Part shown: one piece after another, positions 26,018-33,352 of the stretch
Layout of the letters: each line of letters begins with the position of its first letter
How positions within the stretch are numbered: the stretch's first letter is position 1
NCBI GenBank assembly: GCA_005884195.1
Contig: VBBP01000048.1
Coordinates: 1 to 50,107, forward strand
Source of the DNA: Candidatus Bathyarchaeota archaeon
GTDB taxonomy: Archaea; Thermoproteota; Bathyarchaeia; 40CM-2-53-6
Reading direction: 5' to 3'
Length of the DNA: 50,107 nucleotides
Translations under genes and position numbers: made by a program
Notes under the pieces: generated by a model
The model's database searches: none
Told to the model about the DNA's origin: nothing
What the model saw: only the letters and a program-made list of their open reading frames with translations

Positions 26018-26378
26018 TGCCCTGAATCTCCACCTTCATCCCAAAGAGCAGGTCGCCTGCCTGGATAGTCGTCCTCGCAGGCTTTGGGTCATTGAAGAAA
26101 CTGGAGTATGTCTCGTTCATCGCAGAATATTCGGCTAGATCCTTGAGGTAGATCGTCGTCTGGAGGACACAGTCCATACTGGACCCTGCAGCGTCCATGA
26201 TCCTCTTGAAATTCTCTAGGGTAGCCTTTGTTTGTGCTCTGATATCTCCAGAAATTGCTTTCCCGTTTTTGTCGATTGGTCCTTGCCCGGAAACAAACAA
26301 TAACTCTCCATACTTCAGAGCGGGCGAGAATGGGAGGCCGAGCGGCGCGGGACCCGTTTTCACAGCTTCCTTTTTCAT
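25986..26378 (-). CDS. ridA: RidA-family enamine/imine deaminase
   Basis: A 130-residue trimeric YjgF/RidA protein. Conserved pieces are the N-terminal GLPFSPALKYGELLFVSGQG, TKATLENFKRIMDAAGSSMD, and the active-site strand PARTTIQAGDL with the key Arg and the following Glu in KVEIQGIA. RidA hydrolyses the reactive 2-aminoacrylate/aminocrotonate enamines released by PLP enzymes such as threonine dehydratase. The gene is divergent from exactly such an enzyme 71 bp away, so the pairing makes functional sense. ATG at 26378 is the clear start. Confidence 0.9.
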   Translation of the reverse strand: MKKEAVKTGPAPLGLPFSPALKYGELLFVSGQGPIDKNGKAISGDIRAQTKATLENFKRIMDAAGSSMDCVLQTTIYLKDLAEYSAMNETYSSFFNDPKPARTTIQAGDLLFGMKVEIQGIAYVPDRQKK

Positions 26379-26410
26379 GAGACCCAGCTGGTCCGCCTGC
26401 TCCGTTGGTG

Positions 26411-26416
26411 TTTAAG
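26411..26416 (+). promoter_or_regulatory. TATA-like box for threonine dehydratase
   Basis: TTTAAG sits 34 bp before the threonine dehydratase ATG, the distance expected for a short or absent 5' leader. Confidence 0.4.
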
Positions 26417-26424
26417 AGTTGAGA

Positions 26425-26444
26425 ACCAGCATCAGCCTGCTGGT
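26425..26444. promoter_or_regulatory. 7-6-7 inverted repeat before threonine dehydratase
   Basis: ACCAGCA / TGCTGGT is a perfect 7-bp inverted repeat with a 6-bp spacer (TCAGCC). It lies between the TATA-like box and the ATG, covering the predicted transcription start. It may be an operator for control of the divergent ridA/ilvA pair or an RNA hairpin at the 5' end. Confidence 0.4.
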
Positions 26445-26449
26445 CACTA

Positions 26450-27436
26450 ATGCTAGAGAAGGCCATTCCAGGCTCGGAAACCCGCGGTGCGATACCCCTG
26501 AAACTCATTGAAGAGGCCAGAGAACGGATCAAGGGGACAGTTCTACGAACTCCACTCGTCCGTTTGAACGTTGAAGACGCGCCTGCAGATATCTTTCTGA
26601 AACTGGAGAGCTTACAGCCGACCGGCTCCTTCAAAGTCCGAGGCGCCAGCAACGCCATCGCCCTCGCGGGTCCAGACGCAAGGAAGCGTGGAGTCTACAC
26701 CTGCAGCGCGGGAAACATGGCCCAGGCTCTCGCCTGGCAAGCACTTCAAAACAAGATTCCATGCACAGTGATTGTTCCAGACAATGCTCCCGAGACGAAG
26801 CTAGAAGCGGTCAGAAGGTTCGGCGCAAAAATCATCCAAGTCTCCTTTGACGAAGTCTGGAAGGTTGTCGTCACTCATCGTTATCCTCCACTTGACAACT
26901 CCGTATTCATCCACCCTTTCGCTGATGTCCGAATGATGGCAGGAAACGGAACGGCGGGCCTGGAAGTCCTCGAAGACTTACCCGACGTCCGGTCAGTTGT
27001 GATACCATTTGGCGGTGGAGGGCTATCCGTAGGCATCGCATCAGCCATCCGCGCGAAGAGTCCCCAGACTCGAGTCTACGCTGTCGAGCCGGAAACCGCC
27101 GCACCATTGTCCGCGTCATTCGCCGCCGGTTCAGCACAAGAGATCAATAGAACTCCCAGTTTCGTCGATGGCATCGGTGGAAAAAGCGTTCTGCCCGAGA
27201 TGTGGGAACGTGCAAGAAACCTGCTTCTGCCCCTGGTCGTTTCTCTCTCAGAGATCGCCACCGCCATCAAGCTCTTGATAGAACGCAATAGAGTTGTTGC
27301 CGAAGGTGCTGGAGCGGCATCTGTCGCTGCAGCCACGACAGGTAAAGCTGGGCCAGGGAAAATTGTATGCATTGTGTCCGGTGGAAACATTGATTCTTCA
27401 AAGTTGGCGAAGATTCTTGCCGGTGGCATTCCGTAG
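26450..27436 (+). CDS. ilvA: Threonine dehydratase (PLP-dependent, fold type II)
   Basis: A 328-residue catalytic-domain-only threonine/serine ammonia-lyase, which converts threonine to 2-oxobutyrate for isoleucine synthesis or degradation. The PLP lysine lies in PTGSFKVRGA (about 58-67). The phosphate-binding glycine loop is IPFGGGGLSVGIASA (about 185-199). The end motif IVCIVSGGNIDSSKL is conserved. No C-terminal ACT regulatory domain is present, so feedback by isoleucine through that route is unlikely. It is divergent from ridA. ATG at 26450. It could act on serine as well. Confidence 0.9.
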   Translation: MLEKAIPGSETRGAIPLKLIEEARERIKGTVLRTPLVRLNVEDAPADIFLKLESLQPTGSFKVRGASNAIALAGPDARKRGVYTCSAGNMAQALAWQALQNKIPCTVIVPDNAPETKLEAVRRFGAKIIQVSFDEVWKVVVTHRYPPLDNSVFIHPFADVRMMAGNGTAGLEVLEDLPDVRSVVIPFGGGGLSVGIASAIRAKSPQTRVYAVEPETAAPLSASFAAGSAQEINRTPSFVDGIGGKSVLPEMWERARNLLLPLVVSLSEIATAIKLLIERNRVVAEGAGAASVAAATTGKAGPGKIVCIVSGGNIDSSKLAKILAGGIP

Positions 27437-28075
27437 CTACTGAGTTACGAGCTTCAGAACGAAGGAACCGAGGACTTTACTCGCCAAGATTACCAGAATT
27501 CCTAGAACGACCATTTTCACGGCGGATTTCGCAGCTGACTGTTTGAGAGTGACTCCTCGGAAGGCTCCTAGCAAGGAGAGCAACACGACCCCGATGACTA
27601 TTGATGCGGTTACCGCATATGTGTCAGGGAATAGGACAAGGGGAAACAGCAAGACCAAGGATGCGAGAGCGGACGTTATGGCTGTGACTATTCCGGAGCC
27701 TAACGCTCTTCGATTGATTTTTCCCAACAGTCGATGGATCTTTGGATGTTCCGTTGTGAGGGGAACTGGTTTTTTCTTGTTGCCGTTGGTCTGTCTTGAC
27801 CGCTGGCGGTTCGTCCGTGTTATTGCCTCCAGTAGTTGAGTTTTCTTTTCGTGTGTCTCGGCTAGGTAGGTTGCGGCAAAGACGGAGAGTGCACCCGCGA
27901 CCGCTCCTCCTACACCTGTTGCGAATATCTGTATTGGTATGAGTGCTGCTGAAGCTGCTGCTGAAATGATGCCGAGGACGGAAAATAGGCCGTCTATGGA
28001 GCCGAAGACGAGTTCAGCGCTTCGACTCCCGGTCTCTTGAACTACTAGTTCTGTGCTCTGGACTGCCAGGCGAGG
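27437..28075 (-). CDS. VIT1/CCC1-family metal transporter-like membrane protein; start codon not identifiable
   Basis: The frame is open for 213 codons from just after a stop at 28078-28076. It reads SAELVFGSIDGLFSVLGIIS near its beginning, then a helical cytoplasmic stretch ending AETHEKKTQLLEAI, then MGKINRRALGSGIVTAITSA and three more hydrophobic segments. The layout (FGxxDG motif in helix 1, charged central region, C-terminal helices) is that of VIT1/CCC1 iron/manganese vacuolar-type transporters. No ATG, GTG or TTG occurs before codon 117 (27727). The 5' end is therefore either initiated at a rare codon (CTG or GTC near 28063-28055) or damaged by a frameshift. Confidence 0.6.
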   Translation of the reverse strand, partial: PRLAVQSTELVVQETGSRSAELVFGSIDGLFSVLGIISAAASAALIPIQIFATGVGGAVAGALSVFAATYLAETHEKKTQLLEAITRTNRQRSRQTNGNKKKPVPLTTEHPKIHRLLGKINRRALGSGIVTAITSALASLVLLFPLVLFPDTYAVTASIVIGVVLLSLLGAFRGVTLKQSAAKSAVKMVVLGILVILASKVLGSFVLKLVTQ

Positions 28076-28225
28076 TCAACCCCGGAGGGACATGCACGAT
28101 CATGACCAGATTCTCCGGAATGAGCATGTTGTTACTGGACGATGGTTCCGATAGAGAATCGTTGCTGGGGCTATCCAGATATGATGTCGGACTTGCTCAC
28201 TGCTTTGTCGCGGTCCGTGTATGGT

Positions 28226-28822
28226 TTATGGGTGAGCGCTATCGACTGGAATAGTCTGGACTCCGAGGTTCTTCTCTCGAATATTCCCGATCTTCGCGTT
28301 CTTCGCCGTAAGAGCAGCGGCGAGAAGGATCTTTGCGGTATCGTCAATCGACCCGAAACTCGTATCGAGAATCAGTTGGTATATGGACCAGTCATCCACG
28401 CTGAATCCGTAATGTTTGCGATATCTCTCAGCCTGCACTCCTTCCCTGTGCAACGTCTGCCTCCTCGCCTCCTCCAGAGCAATGTGGTCTCTTGCGGCAA
28501 TCCTTTCCAGTCGCACCACCAAAGGCGCGGTCAATAGAACTCTCAAGTCAGAAATCTCCTTCAAAACCCACCCTGCAAGTTGTCCATCAACCACCACATC
28601 CCCCCTCTCCGCCTCTAGCATCGTCCTCTCATCTACCAACCGGTCAATACTCGGATCAGCGGCAGCCATCTCCTGAAATTTTTCCAACGGCATCTTCCTC
28701 TCGTCGGCTAGTTTTCTGAACATTAGCCCAGCTGATACATGACGGAGACCGAGCGATCCGGCGAGCTTCTCTGCGTACGTAGATTTGCCTGACCCGTGCG
28801 GCCCGCTAACTGTCACAATCAA
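28226..28822 (-). CDS. cmk: Archaeal cytidylate kinase
   Basis: A 198-residue P-loop kinase that phosphorylates CMP/dCMP. The P-loop is SGPHGSGKST (6-15) and the nucleotide-binding segments include VSAGLMFRKLADER and VVVDGQLAGWVL. The small size is typical of archaeal Cmk (about 180-200), which lacks the long NMP-binding insert of bacterial enzymes. TTG at 28822 overlaps the eL34 stop as TTGA, so the two are translationally coupled. In many archaea cmk follows eL34 and precedes eL14 and cbf5; here those two are displaced to 34.7-36.1 kb. Confidence 0.88.
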   Translation of the reverse strand: MIVTVSGPHGSGKSTYAEKLAGSLGLRHVSAGLMFRKLADERKMPLEKFQEMAAADPSIDRLVDERTMLEAERGDVVVDGQLAGWVLKEISDLRVLLTAPLVVRLERIAARDHIALEEARRQTLHREGVQAERYRKHYGFSVDDWSIYQLILDTSFGSIDDTAKILLAAALTAKNAKIGNIREKNLGVQTIPVDSAHP

Positions 28823-29091
28823 TCGATAGAACCTGAGGCGCGAGCAACTCGTCTAATCTCAGACGCGAGACAGTTGCCACACAGCACTCCAGCGAACGGA
28901 CGCGAGGGAACGCGCGAACTCTTTGCCACTCCGACTGGCCTCCCTGTCACTACTCCATGCAACTGTGCTCCGCATCGGGAGCACTGCGCACTCTTGTGCG
29001 CCTTGGCGCTAAAATGGATAGTTCGAATACCCGATGGGAGAGTAAGCACTTTCTTCCGGCGTCCACTCGTCCTCTGCGAGGGACGCGTCAA
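28819..29091 (-). CDS. rpl34e: Ribosomal protein eL34
   Basis: A 90-residue basic ribosomal protein of the large subunit. It has the eL34 zinc-site spacing: CSRCGAQLHG (about 37-46) and a second pair in GVLCGNCLASEIRR (about 68-81), with PSRPFAG before it. eL34 is present in many but not all archaea, which helps to place this lineage. TTG at 29091 overlaps the end of the EMC3-like gene by four bases, and its stop overlaps the cmk start, so the cluster is tightly coupled. Confidence 0.88.
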   Translation of the reverse strand: MTRPSQRTSGRRKKVLTLPSGIRTIHFSAKAHKSAQCSRCGAQLHGVVTGRPVGVAKSSRVPSRPFAGVLCGNCLASEIRRVARASGSID

Positions 29092-29642
29092 CTAGAATCT
29101 CCCGTTGTTGGAGTCATCGAGAACGAAGATTGGACTCCAAACAACCTTGACAGTGGAATGCTCAGAGTAAATGAACAGATGAGATACCAGTAGAACAAAG
29201 ACAGTACAGAAAACATGTCATTACCCGTCGTCGTGGTAAACGGAAGGACTAGCGGCGCGTAAGCTACTGGGATCGAGCCGATCGCCCTTACTACAGTATA
29301 GTAGATCAAGAGAAAAGGTACGATTGTGATCGGGTATGTCTTAAACTGCTCGAAGGTCGATCGCGAGCTCATCTTCATCATCGCCGACTGACGTCTCATC
29401 AGCTTCTCGAGCGCTTTCTCGTCTCCATCTTTCTTGGCTTTACGCACCGCGCTCGTCCAAGTCATGTACTCTCGTCTTGAGTTTGCGATCATCTTGTAGT
29501 TAACGAGGAACCTGTTAGCAGACATTGTGATCAGTGAGAGAACGATTGCTGCGGCCAGAACCAGGAGAGTAGCAGAGGGCGGATGACTGTATCGGCTGAG
29601 CGGTGCGGCCAGGGTGTTCAGAATGTCGTCGATGAAACTCAT
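29088..29642 (-). CDS. EMC3/TMCO1-type (DUF106) membrane insertase
   Basis: A membrane protein of 184 residues from ATG 29642. There are three hydrophobic helices (about 25-45, 105-125 and 150-170 of the annotated protein). Between the first and second lies a long basic coiled coil (YMTWTSAVRKAKKDGDEKAL...RRQSAMMKMSS), the layout of the archaeal Oxa1/YidC-superfamily DUF106 proteins. These are thought to insert membrane proteins, and the gene is classically placed next to secY as here. The ATG overlaps the adkA stop as ATGA, which fixes the start. Confidence 0.85.
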   Translation of the reverse strand: MSFIDDILNTLAAPLSRYSHPPSATLLVLAAAIVLSLITMSANRFLVNYKMIANSRREYMTWTSAVRKAKKDGDEKALEKLMRRQSAMMKMSSRSTFEQFKTYPITIVPFLLIYYTVVRAIGSIPVAYAPLVLPFTTTTGNDMFSVLSLFYWYLICSFTLSIPLSRLFGVQSSFSMTPTTGDSS

Positions 29643-30229
29643 TGTAGTGTCCGCTTCTGGATTAGCGCTAATAGGTCCTCCGCCGCTCGTCTCTGATGCC
29701 CATCTGGATTCAGAACTATCTGGATAGGCGCGCCAGCTAGAACAGCGTTGGCGCTTGCCATGTACCTTGACCATTCGAGGTCTGTCCGGGCCTCGTCTAC
29801 GGTCTTGCTGTCTCTCTCACGTGTTCTGTCTGCATTCCTTCTCCTCGCAATGTCCTCGGGGTCCGCCTCGATCAGAATGATGAGGCCAGGGTCAAGCTGT
29901 TCTAAGACTCTTCGCGGCGTTCCCGGCCAGATTCCATCCTTGGTCCGGACGAACATGTGGGTGTCAACGACTAGTGCTGATTTGCCACCGGTCTTTCCGA
30001 TCTCGCGCGCAGCTTGTTCTTGGACCTTAGCTTGGAGCTCAAGATCCTGGCGTCGCATGTGGTCCCGATGGACGGTTTTTCCACGTTTCTTGAACAGCTC
30101 GTTCATCACGTTCCCAAAGTTCACTATCTTCAATGGAATATTCTTTTCGCGAGCGACGGTCTCAAGTTCTTGTAGAACCGTGGTTTTGCCGACCCCGGGT
30201 ATGCCTGCTACTATGATGGTGCGGGACAA
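29639..30229 (-). CDS. adkA: Archaeal adenylate kinase AdkA
   Basis: A 196-residue P-loop kinase interconverting AMP/ATP and ADP. The P-loop VAGIPGVGKTTVLQEL begins at residue 7. Features of the archaeal AdkA family include VNFGNVMNELFKKRGK, RRQDLELQAKVQEQAAREI, VDTHMFVRTKDGIWPG and IEADPEDIARRRNADRTR. It is distinct from the bacterial Adk. It begins nine bases after secY, at TTG 30229, and is the usual neighbour of secY in archaea. Confidence 0.93.
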   Translation of the reverse strand: MSRTIIVAGIPGVGKTTVLQELETVAREKNIPLKIVNFGNVMNELFKKRGKTVHRDHMRRQDLELQAKVQEQAAREIGKTGGKSALVVDTHMFVRTKDGIWPGTPRRVLEQLDPGLIILIEADPEDIARRRNADRTRERDSKTVDEARTDLEWSRYMASANAVLAGAPIQIVLNPDGHQRRAAEDLLALIQKRTLQ

Positions 30230-30238
30230 GTTCTTGGG

Positions 30239-31735
30239 TCACTGTCCGAGGAATCCCTTGACTCCAGGATATATTTCGGTGATTCTCTCTTTGACCAGTA
30301 TCTCGTAGTATTGTTCGATGATGCCTACTGTCAGTAGAATCCCTGTTCCCGTTCCGAAAGCGCCCAAGAAGTCGGCGCCCGCCGCTATGGTGCCTATGAC
30401 GATTCCTCCCATGATTGTTACCGTGGGTATGTAGCGGTCGAGAATCTGTCTGATCGTGGTGCCGGAGCGTCTGAATCCTTCTACTTGCATTCCAGAGTCG
30501 ATCAGCTGTTTTGCTACGGTCTTCGAATCCATTCCGCCCACTTCGACCCATGTCACCGCGAAGAAGACGCATGCGAGGACGAATATGCCCATGTAGACGG
30601 CGGCTCTGATCGGATCCTGGAGAACGACGGTGATGGATCTCGGGGCGAACGTGTAGTATGCAAGTCCCTTGCTAGGTACGAGTTGCGCGTTTGTCGAGCT
30701 TGTAGGGACGAAGCAGCCGGGGAAGAGGCTGAGCCAGAAGTTTAGACCTGTGCTAGAACAAGCTGGATTGTATCTTTGGAAGAGGAGTTGTCCTATGAAA
30801 AAGATGTTTCCGAAGAGTGCGGCGGCGAAGATGACGGGTATGTTGGATACGTAGAAGAATTTGATGGGGAAGCGTCCTCGGAAGCCTCGGTATCGTGCGT
30901 AGGAGACTGGGACTTCGACGCGGAGCCCGTTGAGGTAGATTATGAGGATGAATACGCCTAGGGTGGTGAAGAGTCCGACCATGTCAGGAAGCCCGCTTCC
31001 TCCCCTGTAGAGCGCGCCCTGCCATGCAGAGAAGCTTCCAGGGCTGGAGAGCACGGGTCCAATGGATTGGGCGAAGGCGAAGATCGCGCCGAAGTATTTG
31101 CCATCTGCGACGGGCGATATTGGTCCGATGGTGCTCCATACTATGGAGAGGCAGACTCCTGCAGCTATGAACAGGCTGATTCCGCTGCCAAAGCCCCATT
31201 TTTTCTGCAGCATCTCGTCTAGGAGGATAATCACTACCCCTGCGACCACCAGCTGGACGAGGATTAGAAATTGAGCTTGTAGACTAGGCGTGACAAGTTG
31301 GCCTGAAGCGTTTGTGACATTGTATGCTCCTCCTATCAGGAAGGCTATTCCTTCGAAGATGGTCATGAACACCGACAGTACCTTGCTCGCGCCGGTAAAC
31401 AGGGCCCTGTCTGCCGGATTTGTGAAGTCAACGTTGATCATCTTCGAGCCCGAAAGCACCTGGAGGATTAGACCCGCTGTGACTATCGGCCCGATTCCAA
31501 GTTCGACTAGCGTTCCGCGGTTTGATGCAAAGATGACTCTCAGGGGTCCGAACTGATCGTTAATGCCACCCCCGTGGGTGATTCCGTAGATCGGGGTCTC
31601 AGCCATTATCAGATAGACAACGAGCGTGATCGCTGTCCAGATCAGCTTCTCTGTAAAGCCAACGTCTCTCGTTGGTGATCTGACTCCGGGGAGGATTCTG
31701 GTCAGGGGTTGGAATAGTTCTATGAACCTGACCGT
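30239..31735 (-). CDS. secY: SecY, protein-conducting channel subunit (no canonical start codon seen)
   Basis: The central pore subunit of the Sec translocon. Ten membrane segments are evident, and conserved wording includes FASNRGTLVELGIGPIVTAG and WVEVGGMDSKTVAKQL. The first ATG (31606) would omit the amphipathic N-terminus and helix 1. Upstream in frame the sequence reads FIELFQPLTRILPGVRSPTR, then DVGFTEKLIWTAITLVVYLI, an exact match to the expected SecY start region. Between the uL15 stop (31744-31742) and this segment there is no ATG, GTG or TTG, only codons such as ACG (31735), GTC (31732) and ATA (31723). Initiation at a rare codon, or a sequence error, must explain this. End coordinate is therefore approximate. 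Confidence 0.85.
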   Translation of the reverse strand, partial: TVRFIELFQPLTRILPGVRSPTRDVGFTEKLIWTAITLVVYLIMAETPIYGITHGGGINDQFGPLRVIFASNRGTLVELGIGPIVTAGLILQVLSGSKMINVDFTNPADRALFTGASKVLSVFMTIFEGIAFLIGGAYNVTNASGQLVTPSLQAQFLILVQLVVAGVVIILLDEMLQKKWGFGSGISLFIAAGVCLSIVWSTIGPISPVADGKYFGAIFAFAQSIGPVLSSPGSFSAWQGALYRGGSGLPDMVGLFTTLGVFILIIYLNGLRVEVPVSYARYRGFRGRFPIKFFYVSNIPVIFAAALFGNIFFIGQLLFQRYNPACSSTGLNFWLSLFPGCFVPTSSTNAQLVPSKGLAYYTFAPRSITVVLQDPIRAAVYMGIFVLACVFFAVTWVEVGGMDSKTVAKQLIDSGMQVEGFRRSGTTIRQILDRYIPTVTIMGGIVIGTIAAGADFLGAFGTGTGILLTVGIIEQYYEILVKERITEIYPGVKGFLGQ

Positions 31736-31741
31736 TAGTGA

Positions 31742-32188
31742 TCAGTCCTGTTTGTTCTTTGTTGGGAGGACGATTTCTCCGCCTGCCCTTCCAATTTTCT
31801 CTTGGGCACGTTCGGAGGTCTTCGCAACAATTATTCTTAGCGGCTGGCTTACGATGCCGTTTCCCAGAAGCTTCTGGTAGCCTGCTTTTCCAAGGTCAAC
31901 CTCGAGCATGTTCCCAGCCTGTTTCGCAGAGCCCTCCTCTATCAGCCGGTCTAATTGCAGGACCAGGTCGCTTACGTTGATCGCGTTTGTGATTTTTTGC
32001 CTGACGGGGTGGAAGCCTCTGCTTCCCATCTGCAAGTCGTAGCGTATGACCGCGGACCATTTGTGGCGTTTCCAGCCCGCGTTGCCATGACCCCCAAGCA
32101 TTCCTGAATCTCGATGCTGGCCGGAACGTCCCCAGCCGTGGCATCTAGATCCGCGGAGCTTTCGGGTCTTTCTCTTTGCCGTGGTCAT
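31742..32188 (-). CDS. rpl15: Ribosomal protein uL15
   Basis: A 148-residue large-subunit protein from ATG 32188: MTTAKRKTRKLRGSRCHGWG, then the Gly-rich GMLGGHGNAGWKRHKW, and a C-terminal globular part (VDLGKAGYQKLLGNG, IIVAKTSERAQEKIGRAGGE). It is the usual gene before secY in the archaeal spc operon. The upstream members (uL30, uS5, uL18) are missing; instead a tRNA-Leu gene lies upstream on the opposite strand. Its stop codon is in the same frame as secY, with only a few codons between them. Confidence 0.9.
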   Translation of the reverse strand: MTTAKRKTRKLRGSRCHGWGRSGQHRDSGMLGGHGNAGWKRHKWSAVIRYDLQMGSRGFHPVRQKITNAINVSDLVLQLDRLIEEGSAKQAGNMLEVDLGKAGYQKLLGNGIVSQPLRIIVAKTSERAQEKIGRAGGEIVLPTKNKQD

Positions 32189-32374
32189 GTCGGGTTCACG
32201 CTTATGATTTTGGCTGCTAGAGCATGCTCTAGTCTGAGTGTTCGGTGGGACCGGTCGCGGCGGAATTAAACGTTTTTCCAGTACTGTCGATCCAGACGGG
32301 ATTCTGGATACAGCGGGGAAAGCCAATTAGGGCCTTCCATCTGCGGAGTTGTAATACGGGAAGGGACTTGGTAT

Positions 32375-32486
32375 GCGGGAGTTGCCAAGCCAGGTCAAAG
32401 AGACCCTTTCGATCAAGGGTCGTGGAAGCGCAGGCCTGAGGCGCCTGTCCCGTAGGGGTTCGTGGGTTCGAATCCCACCTCCCGCA
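32375..32486 (+). tRNA. tRNA-Leu(GAG) with an intron in the D arm
   Basis: Acceptor stem GCGGGAG pairs with CTCCCGC (32479-32485), with A73 and an encoded CCA (32487-32489). D-stem GCC pairs with GGC only after removing the intron. Anticodon arm is CAGGC-CTGAGGC-GCCTG (anticodon GAG). The variable arm is long (type II), and the T arm is GTGGG-TTCGAAT-CCCAC. Mature length is 85 nt. A 27-nt intron (32401-32427) lies between positions 23 and 24. Confidence 0.9.
32401..32427 (+). other. tRNA-Leu intron (27 nt, position 23/24)
   Basis: Inner stem GACCCTT/AAGGGTC is flanked by 3-nt bulges AGA (cut AG^A) and AAG (cut AA^G). The 4-bp helix between them is UCAA/GUGG, with three of four pairs formed. 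This is a relaxed bulge-helix-bulge. Removal gives the D stem and position 26 of a normal tRNA-Leu. Confidence 0.75.
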
Positions 32487-32548
32487 CCAAACCATCAGCC
32501 CTAGTCCTCCCACTAATGCACTCTGCAGCGCGGGGGACTTTCTGAAAT

Positions 32549-32911
32549 CTAGAATTTTTTCTTGTCGAGACCCCTTTCTGTCTGGGTTGGATTCTGGGCT
32601 TGTTCTCGGAGGACCGGTGCATTATCGGCTTGTCTGTGGTTTTTCGAAGTGTGCGTATTCCCGTAGCGAAGCGTGAAATGTCGTGCTCCAAAATATCGAT
32701 CGCCTTTTAATTGGGATGGGGGCTGATTGTAGCCTCGTCTCGCCTTGTTCGACGCAGAATTGCTGACTATTTCGGCTTGATCGCGGGGTCTTGTTTTGAC
32801 GGGTGGCTGTCCAAACAACATGTAGCCAGGTGGAGGTTGTTCCTCGGGTTTCTTCTCTAGAACCTTCTTTTTCAAGACTATGAGTTCCCTCTCCATCGCT
32901 TCTTGAGTCAT
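32549..32911 (-). CDS. Hypothetical protein (120 aa), doubtful
   Basis: Begins with a charged helix (MTQEAMERELIVLKKKVLEK) and then becomes polar, rich in Asn, Gln, Arg and Pro, with YMLFGQPPVKTR in the middle. No fold or family is recognisable. Several bases of AAGGAG lie only one base before the ATG, which is an unusually short spacing. It lies between two tRNA genes with no gene near it in the same direction. It may be real but only for the first ~35 residues. Confidence 0.3.
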   Translation of the reverse strand: MTQEAMERELIVLKKKVLEKKPEEQPPPGYMLFGQPPVKTRPRDQAEIVSNSASNKARRGYNQPPSQLKGDRYFGARHFTLRYGNTHTSKNHRQADNAPVLREQAQNPTQTERGLDKKKF

Positions 32912-33227
32912 TCTCCTTAGAATAGAATCCTTCTAGCAAATTAGTTGACCCGCAAGACGAGTCCATCTAATTCTCTCGTTCGCTGGAGCGCGCTTGGACT
33001 TGCCTTTTTCCTTGCCTCTTCTATCATCTCATGAATCGCACTTATCATGTGAGTCTTCTCGGTCTCACATCAACGCGATATGGTCAAGTACTGATCCTCT
33101 TCAGGATCAGAGCCATTACTTGTCAAATCGGGAATCGATTTGTTCAGCAGGTTAATTGGTATATTCGCAGGAGAGAAACCCGAACCCCGCCAAGAGTTTT
33201 CTCCGGCCGAGACCGGGTTTGTACTGG
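32912..33227. other. 316-bp region, nothing recognised
   Basis: Between the doubtful ORF and the tRNA-Ser gene. Short frames only, no family-like sequence. A short inverted repeat, TGATCCTCT-TCAGGATCA (33094-33112), may be a minor hairpin. Confidence 0.35.
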
Positions 33228-33275
33228 CGCCGGGAGTGGGATTTGAACCCACGCGGCCCGCAAGGACCACAGGCT

Positions 33276-33290
33276 GACAGGAGCCTATTT
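33276..33290 (-). other. tRNA-Ser intron 2 (about 15 nt, position 37/38)
   Basis: At the canonical anticodon-loop site. Exon CTGG pairs with intron CCTG with one mismatch, flanked by bulges AAA and TCA. The intron is unusually short with no inner stem. Boundaries may shift by one base. Confidence 0.65.
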
Positions 33291-33298
33291 TTCCAGGC

Positions 33299-33322
33299 CT
33301 AGGCCCACACTCTCGGCGTGGA
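33299..33322 (-). other. tRNA-Ser intron 1 (24 nt, position 29/30)
   Basis: A full bulge-helix-bulge: inner stem CCACG/TGTGG, bulge AGT (cut AG^T), central helix GGGC/GCCT and bulge AGG (cut AG^G). Splicing joins CAG to GC and gives the anticodon-stem strand CAGGC, a perfect partner for GCCTG. Confidence 0.8.
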
Positions 33323-33352
33323 CTGCCCTGTACCAGGCTCAGGAATCCCGGC

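Larger units (their letters stand above)
33228..33352 (-). tRNA. tRNA-Ser(GGA) with two introns
   Basis: On the minus strand acceptor GCCGGGA pairs with TCCCGGC, with G73 and encoded CCA (33227-33225). D stem is CCTG/CAGG, T arm GTGGG-TTCAAAT-CCCAC, and variable arm GGTCC-TTGC-GGGCC. The anticodon stem CAGGC/GCCTG and loop CTGGAAA (anticodon GGA) appear only after removing introns at 33299-33322 and about 33276-33290. Mature length is 86 nt. G73 and the type II arm agree with serine. Confidence 0.85.

Noticed and set aside
31699-31744. An intron as the explanation for the missing secY start
   Set aside because: The GGTCAGG/CCTGACC stem does not produce proper BHB bulges, and no upstream start codon exists to be joined.
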